The notes under the pieces: generated by a model
The model's database searches: none
Told to the model about the DNA's origin: nothing
What the model saw: the letters and a program-made list of their open reading frames with translations, nothing else
Part shown: positions 1-11,942 of the stretch, piece by piece
How positions within the stretch are numbered: the stretch's first letter is position 1
Layout: every line of letters begins with the position of its first letter
DNA from: Monarcha castaneiventris obscurior
Taxonomy: Eukaryota > Chordata > Aves > Passeriformes > Monarchidae
Assembly: GCA_026261815.1 (NCBI GenBank)
Contig: JAMPIT010000566.1
Coordinates: forward strand, 26,995,001 to 27,059,000
Direction: 5' to 3'
DNA length: 64,000 nt
Position numbers and translations under genes: made by a program

Positions 1-2417
1 GTCCATGAGAGCACATACAGTTACAATATTATTAACTGAAAGGCATCCCTATTCCAATATTGTTTTATACAAAAGTTAAAGAATTTATTTTATTACTGTT
101 ATTCTTATGGTCAGGATTTCTGCTATTTTTGAAGTTAAGAGGATTTTCTTTATGTATTCTGCTTATTTGCATGGTTAAAGCTGTGGTATAAACTTTCTGT
201 CCCTGCTTCTAAGCATTGCCACATTTTTATGCACAACAATTTGATGAACATTCATGAGCAGCAGCTAGTTAGGAATATATAAAGAACAGACTATTTTAAG
301 TGCAACAGAAGTCAAATTTGAAGTCTTGGAGTAGGGAAATTCAGATCTTTTAGCTCAATTCATAGCTTCACTCTTCTCCTTTTGAAGGACTGTGAGTCTT
401 AAGGAATGCAGGAGAGCTGTCTTTGTACCCTTTTCTATCGGCGGTGTGTGTCAGTATGGGTACTCTTTAGTTTTCTGTGGGAATAGATCAATGGTCTGAA
501 AAATGTGATTGCTGTAAGAACATGTGCCACCATCGCTGGTGGTAAGTGTAGTAACTTGGACAGTAGCACTTGTTGCAACTTGAACAGTAATTTGTTAACC
601 CAAATATGAAGTCTTTGGCTATGCTTATATCCTGAATAAATGAGCCTTTAGTTTATCAATGGAATCATCACAAAAAGAATTATTTGGATAGAGATTTTCC
701 ACATTCTTCTTGACTGTGCTAAAAAACTCCTAGGAAGTTTTTTAATTGACATGGCATTGCATTGAATTGTTATCTTGTATATTAAAAATATGTTGATATT
801 ACTCACTTTGTACTTTGAACCCTTAAAATGAAAGCTTTGTTTATTTTTTCATTTATATTTTCCTTTGTAATAAATCTCTTTCACCGACTGCAGTAAATGA
901 CACAGGCCTCTCTATGAGACAAAGTAATTACAAATGAACTTAGCCCAGTGACTAAGTCATATTTTCATCTGCTCTCTATCATTATCAGAGGTTGTAAGGC
1001 ATTACCGGTAGGTCACATCATTTTTTGCCCAGCTGTACCACTGCAAGAACAACATAGAAACTCAATAAGCAATTTTCAGCCAAGCTGAGTGACGTGTAGC
1101 AAAGTTTGGGAAAGGTATATATTGTATATTCCATAAGTCAAACAGCCAGTTTTGCAAGGATGACAAGCAGAAGACTCTGTGTCTCAGAAATGTAAGCAAT
1201 TCCTCACAGAGTGCATTGATTCAGAGAGTCAAAGGGCAAAATGGAACTCCAGTTTCCATTAAATCTGATCATCTGTATCCTATAGGCTGCTAGGCATGCC
1301 ATAGGTCTCTTCCTAGAAATAGGGCAGTGCTTAAAAATGTGCAAAATCCAAATACTTATAAAAAGATAAAACAACGCATTTATGATTTTTTTTTAGTTTT
1401 GAATAAATAAGAATCCATCAGAAGTAATGTCTTTACTCTGAAAATTTTCCATATAAACTAAACATTGTGAACATTTATGTCCATGATTTTTCAGCAGAAA
1501 AAACCAAAGGTTTAAGTACCTTATCAGATTCAAAAACACTGTGTTATTGGCATTCCTATACAAAAGCTTGTTTTGTTTTGTTTTTTCCTGATGAAATGCC
1601 TCCATGCTCTAGAAAGAAGAATTTTGTAACACAGGAGAGAAAGCTTTGGTGCTACTGTCAACTCTGATGAAGGAGAATAAGGGATTTCACCTTCAAAGCC
1701 AAGAGAGAAATGAATAGGTAGTGATAGCAAGGATAAATGAGAAGCCAATGCAGTCACACAAACACTCATCCTAAGAGGTCTGACAGAAGCTATTAGGATT
1801 CACCCCATAGTTCTCATTTTCACATTAGCAGGGTGAGTGAGCAACAAAGGCTATCGATGCAGCCTCTGGGCATGGGCTTCACCAACAGCACATCATGTGT
1901 TATGAATTACCATTGTGATGGCTTTGATGTGAATTCCAATAAAATATATTGCAAAAAATAACTCAGGGGGTGTGTGCGTGTGTATGTGCATCTGCTCCCT
2001 TTATTATTCCCATATATTCCCAATCGGCTGTCAAGGATATCCCACAGCAATAAACAATTGTCAAATTAGATCATTTGATAATGCCTCTCCTCAATTTTAA
2101 GTAACAATCCTCCATCAATACTGCAAGGAAATGCATGAGGCTATGCATTTTGGAGGCCAGCTTTCAGCATTCAGACATGCTAAATCAGCAGAAAACTTGA
2201 CCCTTTGCTCTTAATAAATATTCTAGCTGGTTATCTTGGCCTTCTCATGGGATGAGGGTCTTAAGTAGGAATTGTCTTACTTGGACAGATAGGAATCCAG
2301 AAAGAATTAAGTTATAATAGGGACAAGATCTCAACCCCAATGCCAAGCTTAGTGTTGGGATTTTTGAGAGATGAAATGCAACTCATAGTGAGAGAGTCTC
2401 TTGAAGTGCCTTAACCC
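1..2417. other. Noncoding AT-rich DNA, no gene recognised
   Basis: Only short chance reading frames are present (the longest is about 79 codons, without splice or codon support). No repeat family was recognised. The part around 1820-2180 is less AT-rich, has few homopolymers and contains homeodomain/SOX-like short words; it resembles a conserved noncoding element and is listed separately. Confidence 0.6.
1820..2180. other. Possible conserved noncoding element (enhancer-like)
   Basis: The block combines moderate base composition, near absence of simple repeats, and clustered words such as AACAATTG, TAATTT-like cores and TGATAATG. That texture is typical of vertebrate developmental enhancers. 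This is a judgement of texture only. No reading frame is maintained, so a coding explanation is unlikely. Conservation could not be tested. Confidence 0.25.
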
Positions 2418-2583
2418 TTGGCCTTAAATTGCACCAGGGGAGGTGCAGATTAGATATTAGGAAAAAAAAAAATCACTGAAAGAGTGGTTATACATTGGAA
2501 TAAATTGTCCGGGGATGTGGTGGAGTCACCTTCTATGGAAGTGTTCAAGAGGTGTCTGGATGTGGCACTTGGGGACATGTAGA
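2418..2583 (+). mobile_element. CR1 LINE fragment, 3' part, sense
   Basis: The sequence follows the familiar 3' portion of avian CR1 elements: a 'gccttaaattgcaccagggg' start, a 'ttaggaaaaa' stretch, a 'cactgaaagagtggtt' block, 'gtggtggagtcacc', 'gtgttcaaga' and 'ctggatgtggcactt'. It lacks the extreme 3' end and the tail, and carries several substitutions and an expanded A-run at 2461. It is therefore an old, 5'- and 3'-truncated copy. Confidence 0.85.
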
Positions 2584-2734
2584 CTATAGCATCAGAAGAC
2601 TAACTGACCTTAATTTCTGCCCTTAGGAAAATGCTGTAGGAATAGTTTGCTTTCACTGAGCTTTTAGCTTCATTGTTGCCCTCAATTCTTTAGTTGTCAG
2701 CAGCCCTGTTTAATTAGATGTCTAAGTGTTCTTC

Positions 2735-3400
2735 CACCACGTTTTTTTTAACAATGTCAGATATTTTCCTCCAAGGGAAGAATAGGAAAGAAAAGGTAAA
2801 CCACATGAGTTGAGATAAGAACAATTTAACAGTTGAAACTAAATCTATTACTATTAAATATACTACTAATAATATTATACTGCTGTTATTATTGCAAAAT
2901 AGAATTATTATTATTATTATTATTATTATTGCTATATAGATTAATTAAAAGGAGAGAGGAATAAAACTCCACAGAAAGAAGTGAGGGACAATACAATTGC
3001 TCACCACCTGTTCACAGAAGTCCAGCCTGGATCTGAACAGTGAATGGCCCCTTCTGGCAAACTTTCCCCAGTTTATATGCTGGGCATGATGTTCTTCCTC
3101 AGCTTTCAGGAGACCCCAGCTTGTTCAAAAGACCTGCTCCTTAGAGCCCTAAGTGCACCCATAGTCTCTGCCTGTCCCTCCCCCGAGGGGTCTGGCTCCA
3201 CACGCTCACGACAGCTCTGTGACAGCCTAGCTGAGTGTCATGGCAACATACAGCTTGCAAAGAGCTGGGGCAGAAAGAGCTGAGAGATGGCTCATCAGGG
3301 TTTTGATGTGTTTTACCCATAACATCCTCGTTTTGAAGATACAGAGATGTGTACTGGTTAGTGAAAAACTGGATCATCAGACTGAAAAGGTAGAGGTCCA
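2735..3400 (-). mobile_element. Decayed ERVL-type LTR, minus orientation
   Basis: Two blocks match the clearer LTR at 52542-53081 in the same orientation: 'gagttgagataaga' at 2807-2820 (compare 52630) and the TATA-containing block at 3071-3095 (compare 52809), where only a few bases differ. The order and spacing of the blocks agree, allowing for an ATT expansion inserted at 2904. The distal part, to about 3400, retains only weak similarity, so both boundaries are approximate and no target-site duplication is visible. Short reading frames in both directions here are by-products of the LTR and not genes. Confidence 0.6.
2904..2930. repeat. (ATT)9 microsatellite
   Basis: Nine uninterrupted ATT units lie inside the decayed LTR, in an A/T-rich part that corresponds to its R/U5 region. 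A shorter TTATTATTG-like prelude stands just before it. Confidence 0.95.
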
Positions 3401-6059
3401 CAGAAAATCTCCAGATGGACACTTGCTACAAAAATTTCCTCAAGTGACACTAAAGGGGTGATGCCATTAAGAGGCATCATTAGTGATCGGGGTGATGGAC
3501 CAAAATGCACCTTCTGCAAGTTGAAGTAAAACAACAGGAGACACTTAGACATACAATTGGACCCACAAAATTTTCATGAGGGCCAGAAAAAGGAAATTTT
3601 ATGTTTTTCACCTGAGGTATCAGGAACTGTGCTTCAGTATAAGCTAGGAACTGCATGGATGAAAAAATAGCCCTGTAGGTAAGGACCTGGAGTCTCCTTG
3701 GGACAGTGTGTTATAGCTGAGCGAAGAGTGATAAGAGCTAGCTGCACACCAGTGTTGGGCTGCAAGGATGAAGCCAGAGTTCTGAGGAAAATTATTATCC
3801 CCCCTTCTCAGCATTCAGCACCCACATTTTTCATTGATCATATGATCAAGGTCAAATTGTTTTAAGTATTCTCCCTTCACTTAATAGGGAAGACAGTATT
3901 GCTGAAAACTGAGTTTGTTGCCATCTAGTTCTCTTCAAATAAGAGATCTGAGTGTTTGCAAGAGTGCTAAAAATGTCAGATAACTTCAGTCTAACACTGT
4001 AAAAGGGAATTAAATTTTTGAATTTAATTTTGTAGCTATAGAGCTCAGTAGCAGCAGTTAATTTGTTTGATTGACCAGGAAGTCTAATGTTTGTCTGAGC
4101 ATTAATGAGCAACACAAAAGAATTCTGTAAGCACTTTCTGTACTGGAAAAACATGCCTGATTGCTTGCATGCTGACAAGCAGCTATTTTAAGAAATTTAT
4201 CAGCAACAGACAAGGGGTAGATGCAATTTAGAAGTGTACAAAATAGAATTTTACAGTTCCACAGGTAACTCCTTCAATTAAGAGAAAGATCCCAAATCTT
4301 TGTATGTAAAGGACAATGAGCATTTTTTTTTCAGTTGACTATTAATGAATATATTTAATTTACAGTAAAATTCAAGCAATTCAGCAGAGTTGGTGACAAC
4401 ACTGAATGCTTGAGAAGAAACAGCAAGAAATACTACTTCTTATTTCTGGTTGTTTTTCTTGGTTATTTTAACTTCTTTTTTAACTTCTTATTTGAACTTC
4501 TTAACTACAGCAATATGTAAATAGCAGCAAGAAAAAAAAGTGCTAACAGATATAGTTAGCAGTTAAATGACATTTCTTTCAATCTATTTATTCATCGTCA
4601 TGCACTTAGAACAGCCAAGTTGTGATTGGTGGTTCCAGAATTGGTTCACACCCTTGTAGGCAGTAAATGCATGGTGAATGAGCTTTAAAACCATGAAATA
4701 AACAGCTGCCAAAATCAAAATGAACAGGAGAAAATACCTAAATCCAACAAGGAAATAGCAAAACTGGGTATCTCATATAATCACCCTACATCTATAATCA
4801 ATTGGACAGATGAGAAATGTTTCAAAGTTATTGCAGTGGCAGCTTTAAAGGAAAATTTAGAACTAAGAATAACTTTATGACTACAAACTGCAGGAATAAC
4901 TTAATGAGATGATCACTCAGGAAGGAACATGGCAAGAAATCAAACAATAAGTTGCATGGTTTTATGAGCCTTTAACTATGGAAAATTAACTTACATTTCT
5001 TAACATTGTAATGGCAACAGTATGAAGTAGCAAACACCCTTAATTAAAAAGCTACAGCATTTCACATTTAATACACATAAAGGTATTATCTGTCATATTT
5101 TTTTCAAAACTTTTAGTTAATTATTCAAATACATTCATTTGCTTCATGTCTTGTCACCATTCAAAAATGCATATGGCATTTACTGTTTCCAAAGGAAATC
5201 GGTAGGAAATGCATTCACCTCACTGTGATTTTCCAATGACAAGAATAGCTTTTAATAACATAACTGCAAATTTGAAGATGCAAAATATTTTATGTACAGG
5301 ATAAATATCTAATAGGCATGAGATACAGTGCTGTAAATGTTTGCAGACTTAAAATCTCAAACTGAAACTGCTCAATTTACTGTTTTTGTAGGAATGATTA
5401 ATTCCTTCTGTTTAAGAAGGAATGTACAAAGGAAGAACCCAAAAAGGAACAGACAAAAGTGCACAATATACACACTTAATGATAATTACAATATTGAATT
5501 TAATTAATCTTAAAAAGTTATCAATAGACTACTAAGTACAGCTGTACCTAGACTTTCTTGTTATCAACTGTTTGAGATGCTGTTCATTTGCTCTTTAGTC
5601 ATGAGGTCTTGAAGATTCACTTATGTCCTGGTAGCAGCAATGCCAGTTGCTGGGCTACAGAGGTAAAAACTTCAATGAGACATGTTGCTTTGACCACCCT
5701 CCTGTTCCGTTCTACAGGCTGCATGACCCCTTTGCCCTGAACATTTTTCTTTCTATTCAAACTATTCTTTTTATTCTTTCTATTCCCAGTTTCCAGGAAG
5801 AATTAAGACATTTAGCTGACAATATTTTTGCTGCAAACATATTTCTTGGAACATGTCCATTCTGCTTTCAAGTGAACAGGTCAGGATGGGAAGAAGGTAT
5901 TGGTGCTGGCTTATGAAGCAATTTTCCCACAAGAAATTCCTCTGACTGTCCCAAATTCCTCAAGACAAATTTTTTCTTTCTTGTTTTCTGTAGTAGGGTG
6001 AGGTTTCTTTGCTTTGTTTCTCTTTCAATAATTTGGCACCTTGCCTCCTGATACCCTGC
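3401..6059. other. Noncoding AT-rich DNA, nothing recognised
   Basis: Reading frames are short, the longest being a 108-codon minus frame at 3852-4178 without splice sites or any recognisable composition. No CR1, LTR or tandem repeat stands out. Confidence 0.6.
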
Positions 6060-6490
6060 CCCCTGTTTGATATCAGCAGCATAGACAGACTGCTGACACC
6101 CTGCTTTTGACCAGCACTGGCTGCGTAAACACTTGCGCCCATTACCAGTGCAGGTAGTGTAGGCAGGTTGCTGTCTATATTATTCATGCAAGAAAGGATC
6201 CTCTCAAATCACACCCCCGTTGCTGGAGCCAAAGGGTGCCATAACTCTTACCCACACTAGAAAGGTTTTTGTCTGACTGGCTGTTGCTGACAGATGCCCT
6301 GGACACCAAGTGTCCCTGGCTGTACACTGCAGCATAGCTCTCTTAACATGCCACATTTGCTGTTGGTGATTGGTGAGTCACTGTTGTTGCTCATCTTCCC
6401 TACTGCCTCAATAAAGCTTTGTTTTAGAATATGTGTCAGACTCTACTACTCTTCAGACTGCACAATTGCATCTGAATTAATAGTGATTCT
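6060..6490 (+). other. GC-richer block with LTR-like polyadenylation motif
   Basis: This stretch is clearly richer in G and C than its surroundings and contains a compact AATAAAGCTTTG motif at about 6410, like the poly(A) region of a retroviral LTR, followed within 70 bases by CA-ending sequence. It could be a decayed plus-strand LTR or a retained conserved block. No TG...CA pair with a target-site duplication could be fixed, and no second copy in the window matches it. Confidence 0.25.
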
Positions 6491-6682
6491 TTGATTGCAC
6501 TGTTAGGATTTCAGTGACACTAATAATAGTAAATCTATAATATGTGTTTCCTTTTTGGCCATAAGAACATGTTGAACATAACAGACTGTGTCTCCTTTAA
6601 GGTCTGAATGGGTCTTATACTGAATCAGTTACTTAAAAGATGATAATGGCATCACCATGTGAGTTATCACATACTAACCACA

Positions 6683-7790
6683 GCATCACAGAATGGGTCA
6701 GGGTTGAAGGAACCACAGTGGGTCATCTGGTCCAACCTCCCTGCTCAAGCAGAGTCATCCCAGTGTAAATGGCATTGGATTGTGTCCAGCTGGTTCTTCA
6801 ATATCTTCAGTGAGGAAGGCTCCACAGCCTGTCTGAGAATCTGTCCCAGCATGTACACGCACAGTAAAGTAGTTCTTCATATTCAGGTGGAACTTTGTGT
6901 GAATCAGGCCCATTGCCTCGTCCTATTGCTCAGCACCACCAAGCACAGCCTGGCTCCATCTTCTTGACACCCTCCCTTCAGATACTGATAGACATCAGGT
7001 CCCCTCTCAATCATCCCTTCTCCACACTAAACACACCCAGTTTGCTCAGCCTTTCTTCGTAAGAGAGATGTTCCAGTCCCTTAATCAACTTTGTTGCCCT
7101 CTGCTGGACCTACTCCAGGAACTCCATGTCTCTCTTGTACTGAGAAGCCCAGAACTGGACAACGCACTCCAGATGTGGCCTCACTGGGGCTGAGTAGAGT
7201 TGCAGGATCACCTCCTTTGTCCTGCTGGCAATGCTCTTCCTAATGCAGCCCAGAATCCCACTGGCCTTCTTGGCCACAAGGACATACCGCTGGCTCATGG
7301 GTGCTTGTTGTCCACCAGGACCCCCAGGTCCTATGCAGATCTGCTTTTCAGCAATCAGCCCCCAGCCTCTACTGGTTGAGGGCAGGAGGTTAGCACTCCC
7401 CAGGTGCAGGACCCAGCCTTTGCCGAATTTCAAACTGTTCTTCTCTGCCCATCTCTCCACCCTGTCGAGGCCCTTCTGAAGGGCTGCACAGCACTCTGGG
7501 GTATTGGCCACTCCTCCCAGCTTTTTGTTGTCACTGAACTTGCTGAGGAGGTATCTGCTCCTTTATCCAGGTCATTGATCAACAAGTTAAACAATGCTGG
7601 GCCCAGTATTGATCCTTGAGAGACACCATTAGTGAAAGGCCTCCAACTAGACCATGTGTCAATGATTATGACACTCTGGGATCATTCTGATCTGCCATTC
7701 AGCTGGTTCTAAATTCACCTCACTCACCATTCACGTAACCCACACTTACTGGGTTATACAAAGATGCTGTGAGAGACAGCCTCAAAAGTA
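6683..7790 (-). mobile_element. CR1 LINE, 5'-truncated, with reverse-transcriptase remnant
   Basis: This is about 1.1 kb of CR1 in minus orientation. Its 3' end lies at 6683, where the antisense reads 'tcacagaatgggtcag', the usual CR1 terminus. Translating the minus strand gives the C-terminal part of CR1 ORF2. From 7790 downward there is a degraded AFDTVSH-type motif, then a SWRPFTNG / [13 protein letters not shown] block at about 7570-7640, then KLGG, then the ERWAEKN and LGCIRKS blocks at 7250-7450, and the RPHLE / QYKRDMEFLE end near 7120. The frame shifts between blocks. The FADD catalytic box of the family reads FSDN-like here, so both catalytic aspartates are not preserved. The 133-codon minus open frame at 7110-7511 is part of this remnant and not a gene. 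Confidence 0.95.
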
Positions 7791-9458
7791 ATATACTAAT
7801 AATCGTTCTGTGCTGAAATTGAAGGATGCATTTGAATTGGTATGTTCTGCTTCGTTACATGTCTCAGAAGGTGGGACAGAATATGAAGGACTTAGAACAG
7901 ATCCTTCCCTGGCTTTTTTTTTTTCTTTACTACCTGTGTCAAGGGAGTGCTTTCTTGCCAGCCAAATTATTCTTAATTTTTCAATATTATTTTCCTATCC
8001 AGTAGAAAAATGTAGCAAAAATGAATACTGAGTGGCAGTTTTGAGTGCAAACAGAACGTGAAGCAGTGGTATTACTTGCCTAATATGATCTGAAAGTCTT
8101 TTCAAAACAGCAATTTTCTATCATATCTTATTAATCTTGCACTGTGTTGAGATAGCTGGTATTCTTTAATATGATGTGATAGTCAGTAATGGGATGAGAC
8201 TTTTCTTTTACTATAACAAACAGCAGTGCAACACAACGCTGATATGACATGATGTAAAATTCCTGATAATAAATTTAACAGCCCTTTTACTTAACTGAAG
8301 ACATTTTTGGTACAACTAAACCTTTACTTTTCCAAGATAATATTTTTATGCCTCTCAAATGCAAAAAGAAAAAAATATTTGCAGGGAGACAGAACAGTTT
8401 TTCCCCTTCTGATTACTTTTGAAACCTGTTTGATGACATCAGTGTTCTTTTTTTAAGAGGAAAGGTGTAAGAAAAAATATTGATCAAACTGACAATCATG
8501 TAAAGGATTGTGTATTCTTGGCAATGCTAGTACTATTTAGAAATATGCACAAAAAGGAAAGCCTTAAAGACAATTTCTCCTGCATAGAGTATATTTATTA
8601 CTGATATTCTTCAATCCCAAATGGAGCCTGAATTTTTCACTGAACAATTCTATAATATTTTATTTTGTTTGGCTATTAAATTCTAGAAGAACAAACATTA
8701 GAAAAAAGCAAACAAAAAAGCAAGTGCCTGACCACAGAGAAATAATTCCTTACAGCAGAATTTTTGATCTAATTGTATGATTTCTTACCATTGTATTTTT
8801 GTTATTGTTAGCCTACTGCCAAAATTTAAGAGTTATCATGGAATGGAATTCTCTAATGCATTCCAATTATTACACCTACATTATTAAAAAAGAGAGAGTG
8901 TTGCACAGCAATCTTGATTAAGCTTTTCCTTACCTTTGAGCATTTGCTTTTGCAGCCTTATGAGAATTTCTCTAAATAAGGCTATTTTTTTTTGTGTATA
9001 ACGTGTAATTAATGACAAATTTTCTCTCAGTGTAAGAACATTCTATGGGGTGTATATATATCTCAGTAATACTGCAGAAAGAAGTGAATACTTTATGGTT
9101 TATTTTCATTGCTTTTGATTCCAGAAGTAATAATTTTATAATTTAGTACTTGTAATAGCAATTTGTACAGATTTTTCTTAGAGAAATGTCAGCCAATTTT
9201 TACTGGTTAATCTGCACATTATCTACAGGATTCAAGACTGCATTTGCACTTTCAGAACCTGTCATTAATTTTCTTAAATTAAAACTAATTTAATGATTGT
9301 GATCACGTGTTTGGTTCACAAGTACCATGAGCAGGTCAGAGTATTCACAATGGCATTACCAATTTGACTATCACCTAAATTAAGTAATTATCAAACACCA
9401 TCCACTTCCAAGCAGCCAAACAAGGATAAAAGGAGGGAAAAGTAGGGAAAGTAGGAAA

Positions 9459-9494
9459 AATTTCCTTTTCCCTTAAGTAGGGAAAAAGGAAATT
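9459..9494. repeat. Inverted repeat (hairpin), arms 14-15 bp
   Basis: The left arm AATTTCCTTTTCCC at 9459-9472 is complementary to GGGAAAAAGGAAATT at 9480-9494, with one extra A in the right arm and a 7-base spacer. It stands in a purine-rich AGTAGGGAAA tandem-like context, so it may have arisen by slippage and not selection. Confidence 0.8.
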
Positions 9495-11919
9495 TGTGTA
9501 TAACAGGAAAAAAGTTGATAGAAATATTCAATGAAACAGGTTAAAAAAACCACAAGATAACTTCTTGCACCTTGACGTCGTCTTTACAGACGTCTTTAAA
9601 GATTTTTACTCTCTATTTTTACCTGTATGATTATGCACAGCAGCATTTTCCCGAGGCAAATATACATGGAAAATATAACTAGAAAGTTGAATGAACTAAG
9701 CAAATTTCAAACAATTTGAGGAATCCTACTGATACCTGACACCCAATACTTAGTATCTGAAGCCTCAGGTTTAAGAATGAGATTGTTCTGAACCACCCAG
9801 TATTGGATCCAGCTCAAACTTACGCAGGGTAAGCATCTTTCATGGAGTCAACACCACAGCTATAGCCCTCATGATTATTTGACCCATGGAAGAGCACTGG
9901 GAAGAAAATTCATTGAACTATTGAAATATATCGAGGAGCAATTGGTTGGGCTATTCTCTCTGAAGTAATAGAACAGGAAACAGAGAGAGGAGCAGTGAGA
10001 CTACTACTGGAAGGGAAGGCAATATGAGAAAAGGCACACCAAAGCAAAAGAGGAGAAAAATAGATCAGAGAAAGAGAAGAAAAGTTGCATTTTAAAAAAC
10101 TTGAATAAACAGTATGCTTTCAAGTTGCTTTTGGAGAACAGTACCTAAAGTAACAGCTAGACATCTAGTCTCTCAGACACAAGGTTCTGCTGTAATCCTA
10201 ACCCATAAATTGTTTTCAAAATCCCACTAGGCACTTATCTTCATCTTTAGCTGCCTACAAATCTTTAACACAGCAGTTTCAGCCTCTTTTAATTGCTCCA
10301 CTGAGTTTCCTACCTCACAACCATGGAGACTGAATAAATGTATGGAGGTTTTGAAGCAGTCTGATACCTTGGTAATGAGGTAAGAAGGAGCCCAGCGATA
10401 TCACAAATGGACTGACTAAAGATAGCTTTATTAACTGCTCAAATGAAGGTTCCTGCTTTAGACCACCAGCATCTTTAATCTCTCCGTGCTATCAGAAATA
10501 CCAATAGCCCTTTTGATCTTCTAGTGTATTCTTAAGTGTAGTTATTGCCTAATTAATACTGATGAAGAAAAGTTTAATTTGGAACAGAAGGTTTTGTGTG
10601 AAGGATACAGCCCAAAGGAATTAGTTCTTTGGGATTTATCTAAGAAAAAATTATCTTATTTAGCTTCTAAATGTTTCCTGAAGGGCTTAATTGTACTCTA
10701 CTCCTATACAAAGTATACTAAAATATATTTTCCCTCCAAAAATACAGTTTTGACATGAACTATACTGAAAGAAAAAAAAAAAGCAAAAAAAAGAAAAATG
10801 GTTTTCAAAAGTCTCTGACCAATTTTAATAATACTGAAAAATGTTGTAGAACTGGAACACAAAGCCAGCAGGCCACAAAAACCTTACAAAGTATGATTTA
10901 GCTAAAGTAAAATTTGAAACATCTTAAAAGCCAACCACAGCAACAGGAATTGCAGTAGGTGAAATATGAAATCTGAGTGAAATGAAACCGTCTACTGTTC
11001 CTAGACATGAGCTCCCACATTTGATCTCTACCATAATCTTGAACTTGTGGCAAATGATTGTTGGGAGGAAAGAGTTAAAAGCAGAAGAATAGCAAGGAGG
11101 ATAGTAGATTCACTCAAGTGACCTTGCAGCTGGGAATGCCAAGATCTGGAGAATAATAGTGTGGGAAGCTCATATATTATGCCTACTTCTCTTTATCCTC
11201 TGTCTGTTTTGAGAAGTAGCATTTCTGTGTAGAGGTAATGTAAGTATTTTGAGAGACTTGGAGGCACTCTCATGGACAAGCTTGAGCTCCCTGTGTTGGG
11301 AGAGAGAAGATCAAAGCTCAGAGATCATATAAAGTACAGAGATCACAGCACGGTAGAGTAAACTCCATGTGCACAGGCCCTTGATAATTTGGTGCAAACA
11401 TCAGGCCTGCTGCCTGCTAGCATGGACTAAGCTGGATGCTGCTTTGGGATGCTCCACTTAGCAAGGTAATGAAGCTAATTTACTCTGCATTTCAGCTATG
11501 GTTTTGTGGTTTTTCCATCTGCCTGCCTGTGTCAGTTCACACACCAAGGCATCCTAGGTTGTGGGCATAGCATGTGTCTTTAGTTGAATCTGAAAACCAA
11601 AACTGGTACAGATTCCTCCCTCAGTCTTTCCCAAAGAAAACCAGAGTAGAGAGAGGGCTGCCAGCAAGTTGTTTTCATGGACTCTGAAACCTCTTTCTAT
11701 GAAGAAAGGTGTAGTACTAGGATGGTGGGAAGACTGCTGCCCTTCTGAGAGTAAAACAAGTTTCTTTACTGGAGTAGTGGAAGATATGAGGCCTCAAGCC
11801 TCACTGACCCTGAAAGACCCAAACAACTCTCTCCTATTGTCTGAGAGTCTTTCCAAGACACCCATTTACAGAATAGTCTTGGTATGGGTCTAAGAGGATT
11901 ACAGGTACCTTGTGTCCTT

Positions 11920-11942
11920 CAGACTGACCTAGGGTCAGTCTG
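11920..11942. repeat. Perfect inverted repeat, 10-bp arms
   Basis: CAGACTGACC at 11920-11929 and GGTCAGTCTG at 11933-11942 are perfect reverse complements separated by TAG. It is a compact palindrome in unique-looking, GC-richer sequence, and could be a protein-binding dyad, an RNA hairpin or chance. Confidence 0.85.

Noticed and set aside
9566..9600. TGACGTCG near 9573 as a cAMP-response element with a nearby second GACGTC
   Set aside because: A single eight-base near-match without promoter context is not enough to call a regulatory site.
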